A DNA stretch of 64,000 bases. Source: Dromaius novaehollandiae (Eukaryota; Chordata; Aves; Casuariiformes; Dromaiidae). Below, piece after piece: positions 12,901 through 25,759 of this stretch (position 1 is its first letter; each line of letters begins with the position of its first letter). Both the position numbers and the translations under genes were made by a program. The notes below the pieces were generated by a model, which ran no database searches, was not told where the DNA came from, and saw only the letters and a list, made by a program, of their open reading frames with translations. The stretch lies in the NCBI RefSeq assembly GCF_036370855.1, contig NC_088102.1, forward strand, positions 22,053,001-22,117,000, given 5' to 3'.

Positions 12901-15584
12901 AGGCCATTCTTAGAGCTAAAGGCAACATTTTCAGATGTCTGTCTAAAGTTAAGTAAGTGTGTAAGTGAAGACTGTAGTGCCCAAACGAATGAGAATTTAA
13001 GTTTGAAAATCTTGGGTTAGAGGTTTCATAAAAAACTAAGTTTTAGACTAATTTTATTATGGTAAGAAAATATTAAAAAATGGATAAGTAATTAAAAGAA
13101 GCCAGTGATGCATGGTTTCACCTGCCTTTTCCAGAATTCAAACCTTGTACCTATCAAATTCATAAGACAAAAGCTGGAACACACACCTATGTAATAACCA
13201 GGAATGTTAGACTGCTGTGCTATACCAGCTGGCACAGCCGACTAAAACCCCATTAACAGAAACATGTTTTCCATTTACATGAGAAAGAGTGTTGTCAAAG
13301 TCCTTTCTACTCCTACTACAAACCAATATCAAATTAAAACCATGCAAATTGCCCCTTGTAGTCAGTAAGCAGTACCAGCAAGGTATTCTTCTCATAGCTC
13401 TTTTTTTTTTTCCTCTTTATTCAGGTTTTAAATGTTTGGTTCTTTACATTTGGCATGGCGCTGACCTTGGTAATGATGAATTTTCCTGGCAGATGCATAC
13501 TTGGTCCAATCAGATCACAGAAATAAGCTCTTTTGGACTGAGGCTTGCATGGGATTGTAACAGTATGTGTGCGCTGACCCCAGGTTAAAAGAATGTTTCA
13601 TTTCAAAAGTTTGAGTGGAAACTGATAGTTTCTGTTGTTTCAGAGCATGTGAGCCATAAGAAGGTTATTTTTGTTTTTGTTTTGTTTTAAAGGAGCTCAA
13701 GAGATATCACAATAGATAGAAATAGAATAGCGAGAAAACGCAGAGAGAAAAAGTGCAAGGACACAGTTTGAATGTATATAATGTTTTTTGCATAAATTGC
13801 TTTCAGAGAGCTTGACAGGGTTAAATAAAAATGCTATCGATTCAGAGGGTTTTACCCCAGCCTCTTCCAGCACTAAGCATTCTTGACTTCATATGGCAAG
13901 TTAATCCACAGTGGAAAAAGATGTGGAGATGCAAAACATCATGTTTTCTTAAGTTACCCCAAAGGCACACACAGTGGTGGCAAGAATGGCTGAGCGCTGT
14001 GCTGCTTCGCCAGCTCAGGCCTCTAAAAGAAAATAAATCTGCAGATAGAAATATCTACACTAAAAAGAGATGGAGACTGAGGTTTTTTTGTAGACCACTA
14101 GGATGTGTTGGTCAGAGCCAAGATAAGAGGTGTTTTATGAACTACACAAGCCTTGAATTCAGTAACAATCAGTTCAGCCTTACTGCTGGTTCACCCTTGC
14201 TTGTACAGATGCTTAACAGAAGAAATTTATAAACTTCATACTAACATGAGCAACTAGCCAAACTAAATGTAATGAATAAATTAAATCAAACAGTTTAGTC
14301 ACTTTTTCCATTTACTTTGCACCATGATGAAAACTTTAATACTTATAAAAATACTTGGTACTCTTAACTGATGATAGTTGTAATGCTTTTCAGCTAGTGT
14401 GAATTGCAACAGCAAATTTTCAGATAGACTTGTATTTGTGTGCACGTGCACAAATATAATGTGACTGAAGTTTCAGAACTATATGGTACAAAATAAGAAC
14501 AGAATAGGTTATTCATTATCGAGTTACAGAGTGAAGAGTATTTAATTTTTATGGCCTTTAGTTATAAAGGACATCATGACTTTCTCCCACATACCCCTTT
14601 TCTCACTCAAAGTTGCCACATGCCCATCTCTGGCCATAGCCAGCCAGATCCTCACTGCAGGTGACTGCCTAGGTGTACAAATGCACAAGAACTCTGTCAG
14701 GTGTTCAAGCCTCAGTTAACAAAAAAATCTTTGGAAACTTGTTTCTTTTGTAGTTAGTTACATATTGGGGATGTTGCTGGCTATCTGCAAACTTACAGAG
14801 ATATGCACATGTGGTAAAAAATGTTGCATCAAATCTATGAAGATATTGTCCAGTCACATGATGGAGGAATCGGGAACATTGATAATAATTTTTTCACCAC
14901 ATGCAGTGTTCCTTTGGGTGAAGCAAAGAGGAACTAGTCACAGACAAAAACAAAAATATGTTAATAATTTAAATAATCAATACATTTGATATTTACTGTT
15001 TGCAAATGAAAACTGGTGTATCTACTGTTTGCTCTGAGATATTTGCTTATACAGTTTTCCATACAGAGAAGCTCTTTTAGTGTGCAGGGTTGTTGGCCAG
15101 ACACAGACCTTAATTTTTCCATATTCCTAATGATTATTTCCTGAGCATCCAAAAGCAACAACCCATCTTCTGGGTATCTTATCTTAAGGATAACACTTCT
15201 ACCAGTACAATTTATACCATTGTGTCAGGCTGCTGTTTGTGTCAGTCCTGCTGTGAGGCTGAGGCAGTGTACCAGGGGCACAGTTGTGACCAACAGCCAC
15301 ATTCTGACTTCTACCTAATTGAGGTCAACTCATGCTCTTGATATTTTTAGACAAAGCAATTCCAATTCTAATGAGGAATACGAGCTGAATTAATCAAAGG
15401 GATAAGACCATGTTAATTCTATTTCATAAAGTAACGATTTCTACAGGGATGTATTTTTATAGGGACAAATACAGAAAAAAAGAGGTACCTAGATGTGTGG
15501 ATAGCACCTTTTTTTGTGTGTTCATTTTCTACAAAATTAGTTCCACAGAAATAATTGATAAGTCATAGTTCTAGACCAGCTCCC
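9901..15584. other. AT-rich sequence, no gene seen
   Basis: It contains a short AAGT/AAAT run near 10012-10030 and a 133-codon ATG-started frame at 13831-14232. That frame is rich in Trp, Arg and Gln, has no domain I recognise, and is consistent with chance. Nothing else could be named. Confidence 0.5.
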
Positions 15585-15603
15585 AAGTCCACTAAGTGGA
15601 CTT
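15585..15603. repeat. Perfect 8-bp inverted repeat, 3-bp loop
   Basis: AAGTCCAC (15585-15592) is followed by TAA and then its exact reverse complement GTGGACTT (15596-15603). It is short enough to be chance in 64 kb but is cleanly visible. Confidence 0.9.
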
Positions 15604-16780
15604 AGGATAAGGGTCCATTTGAGGCTCCTTTTTCACATAAAATAAAACCATATTCCATCTTGTCTAGGTGACTGAGAAATGGACCTTAGGAAAATGAAAA
15701 CTGAAATGTGATTTTTATGCAGAGTATTGAGTGCATGGCATAATCTACTATCCAGAAAATGCCTCCTTATCAATAAAAGTGCAGTGAGCAAATTCCTGGC
15801 CTTTCTCCATGACTTGACCATAAAATTGTTGTAATGCTGCTGGTTCTTTTGAGCTTGACATGAATCTGGTGTTTTTCTTAAAGCTTCATTTTTTGGATCC
15901 TGCAATAAGATGTGAGTTTCACCTTTCTTTTGATTTTCTTTGGGAAAAAATAAATGCTAAAAATTGGAATCTGTGAAGGTTCAAAACATCAGAAGCCATA
16001 AAAAAAAGCCAATGGCTACCGTGATCTAAAAGTGTGATTGTTTTAAGTTTGCTGCATGACCCTCTAAGCCACAATCCATGTATTTTCGGTCCTTCATGTT
16101 GGCAATATTTTTATCCACCAGAAGAATTAATAACAAATACTATAATCAAAGCACAGATATTTCACTCAGTAACAACACAAGGTATGCTATTCCACTTCAA
16201 AAAATTCCAAAAAATCATATCGCATTACCAAAATGAGTTACCATTACTTGTCACCTAGACTGACATTACAGAGAATTCTTTTCACAGTAAACAGATTAAG
16301 CAAATTCAGATGCCCGCTAATGCATTAATAATAATATATAAAATATTATTCCATTTATACTATTTCCCACTCCACATAATGAGAAAAGATCTGTTGCTCA
16401 TGGATTAACAGTATGGGCAATTAGACTGCTCTTTACTGTAATAAATCCTTCCTATCTATCTGCCCCAAATCACAGAAGACTCTTGAGATCTCTTTTGCGT
16501 ATCAGCAGATCCTTGCCTTCCCCAATATTTTCATCCTTTTTGTGTGCTTGGGGGAATATGAGCACAAGATGTAGGAAAAACTGGGATTCTCTTAAGGTAA
16601 GGAAATGCTCTTAGTTGCTAGCTGGGCTTGCTTTGGAGGCTATACCTCTAGATACCATGCATCTGCTGAATGTCCTCTTTGTAACCAAAGAGTGTCTGAC
16701 CTAGTCCAACAAATTCCATAGTCATAGTTGCTTCTGACCCTATCAGCTTCGTCAGCTGCCAGATGAAAACCACTCCTGAT
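15604..16780. other. AT-rich sequence, no gene seen
   Basis: Short ORFs only, with no recognisable repeat or RNA gene. Confidence 0.5.
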
Positions 16781-16789
16781 AGTGGTTCT

Positions 16790-17340
16790 TCAGGACTTTA
16801 TCCAAGTCCTCTGCCTAGCCACAGAAAATAAAGCAATGGTGGTGATGGTGTGACCAGGGAGCTGGTGTGCCACGTAGTATGTCACGGCTCCCTGAGGCTC
16901 ACCGGATACATGTGCAGATACTCCGAGTGCGGAATTCCTGTCAGTGGCCGCACAGACAGACCCTGAGGACTCTTTTGCAAGGGACACACACTGCTGGATC
17001 ACTGTTAAGACTTACAGACCTGCAAGGGCCTACAGGCATGCCGTGAGGCCAAAGATAAGGCCAAGGATCTCATCTGAACCACTAAGGTAGTGAATTCTAG
17101 AAAAAGGGAGAAAAATCTTGAACTTCAGAGCAAAAGAACTGAATTTGCTGAATATACATAGGGAAATTTTATTCCTCAGATAACGTTGCCCTGGAACCTA
17201 CCATGTGTAAAACTGAATCTCCCCTCTAAGATTATCTTTGGAGAGCCTGCCTGACCCACAGCCACGCAAGGACGCACCTTCTGCTGATGTCACCACCACA
17301 ACAGGCACTGCAGAGGAGGCTGAGGCAATATTGCCCAAAG
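16790..17340. other. GC-richer block with several CpGs, unassigned
   Basis: This block stands out from its AT-rich surroundings by base composition and a handful of CpGs. On the minus strand a 70-codon frame (17002-16790) runs through it with no matching family that I can name. It may be a degraded LTR, an old exon or a conserved element, and the sequence alone does not decide. Confidence 0.2.
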
Positions 17341-18790
17341 GCCTAAGGTTCCTAAATTATTCTTAGGAGGTTTTAAAATGCAAATGTTTTATCTGGATAC
17401 TAATTCTATTCCCTCATCTGAGAATTATTCAAACAATCTTCAGGCGCCAACAAACGTGAAACTTTTTAAGTCATCAAAAACTTAAATAAATAAATTATTT
17501 AAATTCCTAAGTTATGAAAAACTCTACATAAAATTTAACAAAATTAATTCCTTAAATTCTCATAGCAGGCAAAATTTTTTGAAATAACTTTGTATGCTAC
17601 ATTTTCAATATTCTGCTGAAAAGGAAACACTAGAACACAGATCTACAGACTACAAGTTATTGATAAGTTCCTATTCTGTACCAGCCACTCAGCTATATCA
17701 TCTTCTTTAAAAAAGAACATCTTTATAATGCATAAATAAACAACTACATGCCTTTGTCTTTCAGTCAAGTTGTATTTAGTTTTCAGTACTTCTTATACTA
17801 CACAATATCTCTATAAATTTTGTGTGCAAAGGATATAGTAAATTAAATTATGGTGAGAGGCATCTAGTGTTGAAAGGCAAAGCAGGAGACAAGCAAACTG
17901 AAAGCTGTGCTAACCATCCCTCTTTTAGTGTACAGCTAGATCTGACTGCACTCAGTGAAACATTCTCCTCTTGAAAATTTTTGATGTGACCAAAATGAAA
18001 CTGGTTTTAATGGAAACACTCCTGTATCACAACATTTTACTTAGGAAATAGTAAATACCCCACAAATTCAATGAGAGCAACACAAATACAGACATCTGAA
18101 ATATTCCATTTTAAGCTTCTAAAAATAAAACCTTTTCTCTTTTCATTTCAAAATTAATTTTCATATAGTAATGGCTGAAGGAAGTGTTCATTGGCCTTTT
18201 GTTTTCATCTTCACAAAATTCATTATAATCTGATGCTTAACACAGCTAAGCCTAACAACAAAGTGGTAGGAGCACAGGACAGTAGAAAATTAGTAGGCTA
18301 AATAAAACATAAACAAGTTCGATGTATTAAGCTATCGCTGATTAAATTTATTCTTGAACTCTTATGGGACCAATAGAAGGTTGTTGTCATTGGTGAATTC
18401 CACAGAGGCTTTTCCAGAGTAATTCAATGTCTTTATTAACAGAGTAAATTGCACCTAAAATTTGTATTGTGAGATTCTGGGACTGGAATCCAAAAAGCCA
18501 TAAAATGATAAATGAGTCTAAAACATGGAAGAGGAAATTCAATGAAGATCATTGCAAAGGAACTACACTGAAGAATAAACAAACAGCCTAATAAAAAAAG
18601 AATATCTGAAAAAGGGAATAAATAAAGGGGGAAATATTTCAAAGCATTAACAAAAGGTGAATGAGGGTTAGCAAATACCACAGAAAATGTGTGTCAATAC
18701 AAAAGATGCTCCTGTAAAATTAAAAGAATAGAACACAAACATGATTCTGTAGCACAGGAGTGGAAGTGTCATAATTCAGTCATGTGTCAC
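17341..18790. other. AT-rich sequence, no gene seen
   Basis: Frequent stops in all frames, with low-complexity A/T runs and no nameable feature. Confidence 0.5.
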
Positions 18791-18794
18791 AAAT

Positions 18795-19245
18795 AATTAT
18801 CTAGCTCTTCTCAGCACAAGTGAGGCCTCACCTACAGTATTGTTTGCAGTATTGGGCTCTGCACCTTAAGTATGAAGTGCTTTGAAATACAGAAGAATTC
18901 AAAAAAGGATTAGTTTGGACATTTACAAAACATGATATCTTAGGAAAAAAATTGACAGAACTTGGATCTGGCTAGTCTAGAAAAGAGCCTGAACAGTGAG
19001 AATATGATAATGCTTGAAAATGTAACAGGTTGTTATAGAGAGGAAAGTAGTCAAATATTGTCCAAGTCTACCACTGTAGGACAAAAAGTAAGCAGCATAA
19101 TTTTCAGGAAGAAGGACTGAGATCTTTGAAAGCATTTCTGGTGGCCGGAAATACTGTAGAAATAATTGATCCTGCCTCAGATAAGAGGAATGGGACATCT
19201 GACATCTTAAGATCGTATCGCGTGCTGATACTTCCATGATAATAC
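18795..19245 (+). mobile_element. CR1 LINE, old 3' fragment (sense orientation)
   Basis: The stretch follows the CR1 3' end in order. An 'AGCACAAGTGAGGCCTCACC' block is followed by 'CAGTATTGGGCTCTG', then 'TAGTCTAGAAAAGAGCCTGA', then a region resembling 'CTGCCTCAG...GGAATGGGACATCTGAC', and it closes near 'TTCCATGAT'. Together these correspond to the C-terminal end of the CR1 ORF2 and its 3' UTR. The copy is 5'-truncated, which is normal for CR1, and heavily diverged with indels, so it is ancient and inactive. Boundaries are approximate. Confidence 0.75.
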
Positions 19246-19249
19246 TGAA

Positions 19250-20750
19250 AAGATCTAATATTACTATCACATTAAATCTAATCTTGAGCACTTGAATGGA
19301 GCCTTAAGTTCTTATCAAGCGAATTTTGAATATTGTTCTGGGGGGATACCTGTGTGCAGAAAGAAGTTATAGTTATTTCATTCCATTTCAGGAAGAAAAA
19401 AAAAAGAGAAGAAATTGAAGAATTATTGATTGAAGAACAATATATTTTGTGGCATTCTAGTATGGAGAATAGGAAGCTCTACAACGTATGACTGTATTTG
19501 AAAAGCAGAAAACAACTCTCAGAAACGACAACTGATACATATGGCTGCTTCTGAAAATCCTACTAATCTTCTTTCCTCAAATCTTACTTTTTAAGTGTTA
19601 AAGAACAGAAACTTGATCTTTTCTATTCTTGTCTGGTTATTCTCTGTCCTATATCTGAGGAAACTGACTTGTAGGAATTTGCAGCATAGAGCATTTTGTA
19701 AAAACATGGGCTGCGTATGTGCACTGGCGAAGCACAAGGATGGATTTGGCTTCCCTGACTCCTCCACATCAAGGCACTCTGGTATCCTCCCAGCTACCCA
19801 TCCTGTCTCATACATAATGTCACTTTTGGTACTGCATAGAAGGAACTGAAAAAAGATAGCTGCTGCTGAGCATTGAAGTATTCTTAATGCTTCACTGTTA
19901 CCCCCAGTGGATTTTAAGGATAAATCTAAATTTATCCTGGCTCTGTGTGGTTGGCAAGGTGGAAAAAATATAAGAGTATATATATTATATAAATATAATA
20001 TAAGAGTACTCACATTTCACTTCTCCACTTTCTATAACCCTTCCCCATATTCTGATGATGAAACTTGTTTTGGCTACAGTTTAACTGGCAGCCAGGTGAA
20101 ATTCCTCTTGGTAGGGCATCTGTCTGCTCACAACTGCACTGCAGATTTCTAATGAGCCGTGTGATATGTTACAAAATGACACGTAAGAATTCCCCAGCCA
20201 CCTGTACTTGTAGACCTCCTGGCCATGTGCAAATGAATTATGTTACACAAACTAATGATGCTAATGCATTTTTATCACATATGAGATGTGTGAAAAGAAT
20301 TGAAAAAAACATGTAAATAGAACATCCCTTCAGCTCCCTCAGTATGTATAATGATAATAACTATTACAGGGAGACCGCATTCCTCTGTCTCATGATTAGA
20401 GCAGGGGAATGGTCATGTGATTTTCTGAATTTTGTTAGTCACTTAGTCATTTATTTGCAGTGTGACTTGAACAATTTGCTTAATCTCTTCTCAGATTCCT
20501 TCCACCCATCTTTACTAGAAGTTTATTTTGTTATAAAGATGGGTTTCATATCCTAAGAACTGAACAATACAAGACATTTCAGTCTGGTTTATTCTTATCT
20601 TCTTGTAAAAGGAATGACATTTAAAAAAAATCCAGCTCCAAATTCTGAATATATCCAAAGTCAGGGACCATTAGGTCTGTGGGTTTCATTTAAGACAATT
20701 CATAATTTCACCCAGAGTGTCAGACAATCAAAGCCAAATTACATCAACCA
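19250..20750. other. AT-rich sequence, no gene seen
   Basis: A 140-codon minus-strand frame (20013-19591) overlaps plus-strand frames and has no recognisable domain, so I consider it chance. An AT-only stretch with a repeated ATAAGAGTA motif lies near 19970-20005. Confidence 0.5.
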
Positions 20751-20753
20751 AAA

Positions 20754-20778
20754 ATATCAACTATAACATAGTTGATAT
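20754..20778. repeat. Perfect 11-bp inverted repeat, 3-bp loop
   Basis: ATATCAACTAT (20754-20764) and ATAGTTGATAT (20768-20778) are exact reverse complements around AAC. It could form a small cruciform or be a dimeric protein-binding site. No neighbouring gene gives it a context. Confidence 0.95.
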
Positions 20779-20779
20779 A

Positions 20780-22325
20780 CGATGCAATATTTATAATCCT
20801 CCTGGTGCGAAGGTATATCCTATTCCTATCTCTATTATTCTGTCTCTTAATCCTGCAAGTGCTCTGCAGGTGAAGCTCCTGGATGTAACATCCAAAGGCT
20901 CAGAATATACTTACCAAATATCTTAATATATAGAAATGAAGCGAATTATGCATGTTGTTTTCAGGAATGTCAGATGAATGGACAGTGGGCTGTATTCATA
21001 TACAAATATCTCATATACTTTTGGACTTGTTCACCTGCTCAGAATTCACTACACACAACCAAGCTGAGCCAGCAGAACCAGATAGCACTGTGAAGACTAA
21101 TTAGCATGAGTTTAGAATCAGGTTTGCTGTTTTCCTCACCTGTTGTGAAGCTCACGGTCATAGGTGCAATGCTAGGTTCTAAACCTGAGCCGCCCTGGAT
21201 GAAGCCAGCTACAAGAGCTACCCTGTATTGGGCTGCAGCTAGGATAGTTAAAATCTCCATCTAACATCAAACAGGGGTCTATTTAAGTATATATATATCT
21301 ATTTTAATAACTCTTGCTGGATAGGTCCTTCATCAAATGACAGGATATTAAATCAGACACTTCAGATAAAATAAGATTTGGCATAGGAAAAAAAAAGAAA
21401 GAATATTCTTTGAAAGTAGGAAAAAAAATCAGGTGGGTAAGATGGGATTTTCAAAAGCATGGAGTGTAGGTCTCTGATTGCCCTGAAGTAAATATTAAAA
21501 TATTCAATAACTTCTACTGGAGCAGATTAAGTACAATGCTGATCACATTCGTAAATCCCACTCATAAGTATTTTTATATATCTGAGAATAAAGAAACATA
21601 GTATGCTAATGGCTATTCAGTTATTCTAGGATTTCCTTAAATTTTATTTGTAAAGCATATGTGTACATCTATCCTATAAAATATTGGCTACGCCCAACTT
21701 ATTTGCCTGGTGCTTGATAGCAATATAATTGAAATGATGACCAAATAGGTAAGAAAACCTTTTTAAGCACTTAACATGCTTTTTAATAAATTTCTGTTCT
21801 ATTTGGAAAAATGCATTTTTTAAAAAAATGTTTCCAGCAATTCCTTTAAGCTTGCTTTGAAAATCCTTTTAGAGTAAATACTGTTGAATCAAACAGTGAT
21901 TTTCCAGGGCGGACAGTCAGGGGATGCTTACATATCCCTCACTGACAAAACTATAATGAAAAGTGCAAAAAACATGCAAGGAGAAAATTCATAAAGAACT
22001 GCAAAAAATACACATTCAGACACTACACGAGGCAATGTTGAACCATATATTTCACCAATCTCACCTGCAGCATAGAAAACTGCTTAAAAGATGCTTATTG
22101 ACATAGCTGGCAGGCCAATGTTAATAATAATAGTACTTTGCATATTATTATTGTTTACAATGTGTTAGCTAATTATATGGTATAGACATAAGTGTAGATA
22201 CAGCCCCTGAGAGTGTAGCTTTAATTAGGCTGAATGGCAAGCTCAGATTTAACAGTTCAAAATAGAACTAGATTGAGCTTGGATGTGATGTGAAGTGACA
22301 AGGAAGTACCACCAAAAGAATCACG
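20780..22325. other. AT-rich sequence, no gene seen
   Basis: Contains a short TA repeat near 21282-21298. Nothing else could be assigned. Confidence 0.5.
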
Positions 22326-22725
22326 CTGCTTTTCAGCAAGGACAGGGAAGGATGCAGGTGACGCCCTCCACCTCCATGGCAACAGAGCTGAGGTAAAAAT
22401 GTATTGCACGTTCTGTCCAGGATGCCTGTGTAATAAACTTCTTTTATATCAAATTAATTAATGCTGTGTGCAAATAATTTATTTTCTCATGTAAGAAGTA
22501 GAAATGAAATAGTAGGAGGACAAACTGTTGCACTTTTAGTTAATGCCGGTGGAATATGGGTCACAAAACCAATCACATCCTGGGCAGAGTAAATTGCCAT
22601 CATAAATAATAATCCATTCAATGCCCCTCACACAGAAAATGTGAGAGTCTCACAGAATGTCAATAAACTAATTGTGTTTGAACAAAAAAAGGGCGAAATT
22701 TCAATAGAAAACTGCAGACAGAACT
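22326..22725. promoter_or_regulatory. Candidate conserved noncoding element / enhancer
   Basis: The segment is free of recognisable repeats and combines CTCCATGGCAAC (22372-22383, an RFX X-box-like half motif), an ATTAATTAAT homeodomain-type core (22453-22462), a CCAATCAC motif near 22569 and several further AT-rich TAAT/AATAAT cores. Such clustering is common in vertebrate developmental enhancers. This is inference from composition and motifs only, with no alignment. Confidence 0.22.
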
Positions 22726-25600
22726 AGACAGGATCTAATTATAAGGTTTTAATGGAAATATGAATCTGATTAACTGCAGTGTAACAAATATTAAACCCAA
22801 AGCATCAACTAAGATAGTCTTCTGAAACTTTCTTACTGATTGGAAAGTTAGAGGGCAAAACAAGGAGAGATTGAATAAAAAGAATAAAATAACAGAAACC
22901 AGAAATCAAACATGAGAATTATTACATCAGAGTAGACTGGCACTGCACCTACTCTACTATCCTGTCCCTGAAGAATACATAGGACAACCCTTTTTCTTCA
23001 CAGATCTTATTTTGGTCTGCAGTGGATGCCTCTCTGCAAGGCCAAGAATACACAGAAAGTGAGAACTGTATGTGTCAGTGAAAAAGCAGAGAGGCAAAGA
23101 GTTAGGACTAGATCAACATGTAGCTTAGTCCATCTTCTCCAGCGTAATCAGCTTCTACTGCCGAAGTAGCTAGAGCTTGCCCTTCATCTACATGTCGCTG
23201 TTTACTAGACCTTGATCTGTTTTGCCAGAAGTCAGTCATGAAGAAGTTAGGATGTGGAAAACAAGAAGCGGCCACATTTTTTTGTGTTCTCCAATCAGTG
23301 TTTAACAAGGCTACTTGTGTCTAAATTAATGTCCATGCACCTTGTAATCAATTATTTGGATTTTCTATAGAATCATACAAATATTTAGCTATTTAGCTCT
23401 CTATCCATCTATTTATCTAATTCACTAGTTCTCTCTGTTTACCAGTGCTAAACTGTGAACTTTGCTCTGTCATGGTAACACTGCAGTTCTGGTTTCATCG
23501 AGTTAGAGGTGTATGCTATGGTTTTAGGGCTTGGACAGTCAGACACAGCTTTACGACTGCTATTCAGAATCCTAAGTGCTTTTCCAGGTGTGATGTTTTG
23601 TTAATAGAGTGAAATTATTATTACAAAATATTGTAGGAGGGTTTACAACATATTGTCTCTCTGTAAGAAGTCCCAAGTTTCCAATTTTCTTTGGCCTCCA
23701 CATAACATTACAAGTATTATCTAATTTTTAGTCCTATCCCCATTAACGAGAACTCTTTAGGCTTTGCTATTTGCCAGATTTCACTCATATATTGAATATT
23801 TAAGTTTTGTCTCGTTTCTCTGTAAGCGTATTACACTGCATTTTTCCAGGGTGAGTTAAGTATCTTAATTCAGTTAAGTGGTCCCACTGAGGTCAATGAC
23901 CGTATTTTCAAAAGAGCTCAGGTGTCATATAGGTATCAACATGAATTGTCTAGATTTTCCAAAGTACTCATTGTGCCAAAGTCTACAATGATCTTCTCAT
24001 TGGAACTTCAGACTTCTTGATAACCAGGTCTTAAGTAACCACAATTTTTAAATCACTCTCTTCTCTACCCTGATCAACTTTATTCCAGAGATTTTTCTGT
24101 CCCCTAAATTCTGACTTGATACATATGCACAATGCCACAAAATCAGTCTTGAATCATGTGCTTTACCATATAATTTACTCCCTTTTCAAACATGAAATTA
24201 ATGTACTAAATAATTCTGACTGAAAATCAGTGCTTTAATCTCTCTTAGCTTGATGCTCTACTGCATGCTCTCTATTTCTGTCCATGGAGCTGTGGCTCAT
24301 CTTCAGTCCAAGGCTAAAACTGCTCTATTAAATTGGCTGCAAGATGTTTTTAACTTCAATCCTTCTAATGCCAACTGCTACAACAGTTTCCTAAATATCC
24401 CAGCGTTTCCTTAATGCTCAGCATATCTTAAATTAGTATTTATACCAGTCACCCAAATGCAAGCATTGAGAACAGCAGAGACAGAATTCATCTCAAGCTG
24501 CACCTGCTCCTAATGATATTTTATATCAAATAAAGGAATTTGATAAGACTGGATCCAGACCCTGGCATATGTTATTTGATTCACATGATTATTTGCAAAA
24601 CATTTCTTTTTAAAAATCAGGTATGGCCAGTTATAATTAAGGAAGCAGAAGCAGTTGCTTTTAGATTGTTAAGAAATAAAGCACTTAGAAAGCTGTTAAA
24701 TTTCAGTGGCTGCTCACTGTGAACTTTGTGTTGTTCTGTCAATATACTATTCCTTAAGTCTTGGCAAAGAAGTTTTATCTAACAGTAAAACAAAAATCTA
24801 AACAGCCCTGGAAAAGTGTGGGTCATGAAAGAGCTTGGGTTCAGCTAGTTCTGCCTCAGCTAAGCCAAATATTTTCTGTGATGTTACACTGCCACGAAGC
24901 ACATCAAATTCGTGATACAGATGACACTAAGTAGCTACAGGGAATGTCAGTCTCTTTCCTGAAGCCACAATCAAAATGTCCTATGACCCTAGAGACAAAG
25001 GACTAAGGATTCATGCATTGCCAAATCTTCTCTGGAGCATGTAGGGCAAAACAGGGGCATACTGGGCAAAATGCCAGGAAGAAAACTGTGTTTACAGGTT
25101 TATAGATCCGGAATCTTCAGAATTATGTTCATCCAAAATTTTCAGGACAGATTTTGCAAGCCACTGTATACAGGAGAGAGAAGATCAGTTTCATTTACCA
25201 TGGTTCACCTGCTTCATCCAAAGTCCTTTCACTTTCAAACTGAGAGAAATAATTATACTATTGTATAATACTGTGGTGGAATATCAAGTTGCATTGCAGC
25301 TCAGGTGACTGAAGTTTGCTTTTTACAGCCTGGTCATGTGAGAACAGCTGTTCATTTGAGTTTAAGCCTTGGTCTATACCTGTATTACAACCCACGTCCA
25401 GTTTACTCAGCTATAAATAGATGTCTTGTTATTTGGGCTGGGGAGTCAAAGATGGTCAGAATATGAAGCAAGGCACAACACTCCCTTGGGTGCTGTTGGT
25501 TACAGAACCTGGGATGCTTTATGGCTTTCTAAACACGAATGAACTTTGACCATATGCATTGTAGCAGTCAGTATCTTCAAAGGACTGGCGGTATATTAGC
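22726..25600. other. AT-rich sequence, no gene seen
   Basis: Short ORFs only. Around 23850-23960 a stretch with a 'CCCACTGAGGTCAATGA' phrase resembles wording common in old amniote interspersed repeats, but I could not assign a family. Confidence 0.45.
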
Positions 25601-25755
25601 TCTCATTCCTATCCTATAAACTAATGAAGTAACACCATTCCCAATTTTTTAGCTGAGGAAATTGAGATAGCGATAAGGAGTATACAGGTTCATGGTTTTC
25701 TGTAAAAAGTCATGGAGCTCAAATTGTGGAGAAGCTGGATCTTGTACCCAACTTT
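25600..25755 (-). mobile_element. MIR-type SINE fragment (antisense)
   Basis: Read on the plus strand it follows the reverse complement of MIR. A 'CCCAATTTTTTAGCTGAGGAAATTGAG' phrase (about 25640-25667) corresponds to the MIR 'CCCATTTTACAGATGAGGAAACTGAGG' block, followed by degraded equivalents of the 'AAGTCAC..AGCT' and 'GAGCTGGGATTCGAACCC' segments. Very diverged, as expected for this ancient family. Confidence 0.6.
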
Positions 25756-25759
25756 GTGT

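Noticed and set aside
13831-14232. ATG-started 133-codon plus-strand frame
   Set aside because: No domain, biased towards Trp/Arg/Gln, and no promoter, splice or conservation signal; length is within chance for 64 kb in six frames.
19591-20013. 140-codon minus-strand frame overlapping plus-strand frames
   Set aside because: Low-complexity Leu/Phe/Ile-rich translation, no domain, overlaps other random frames.
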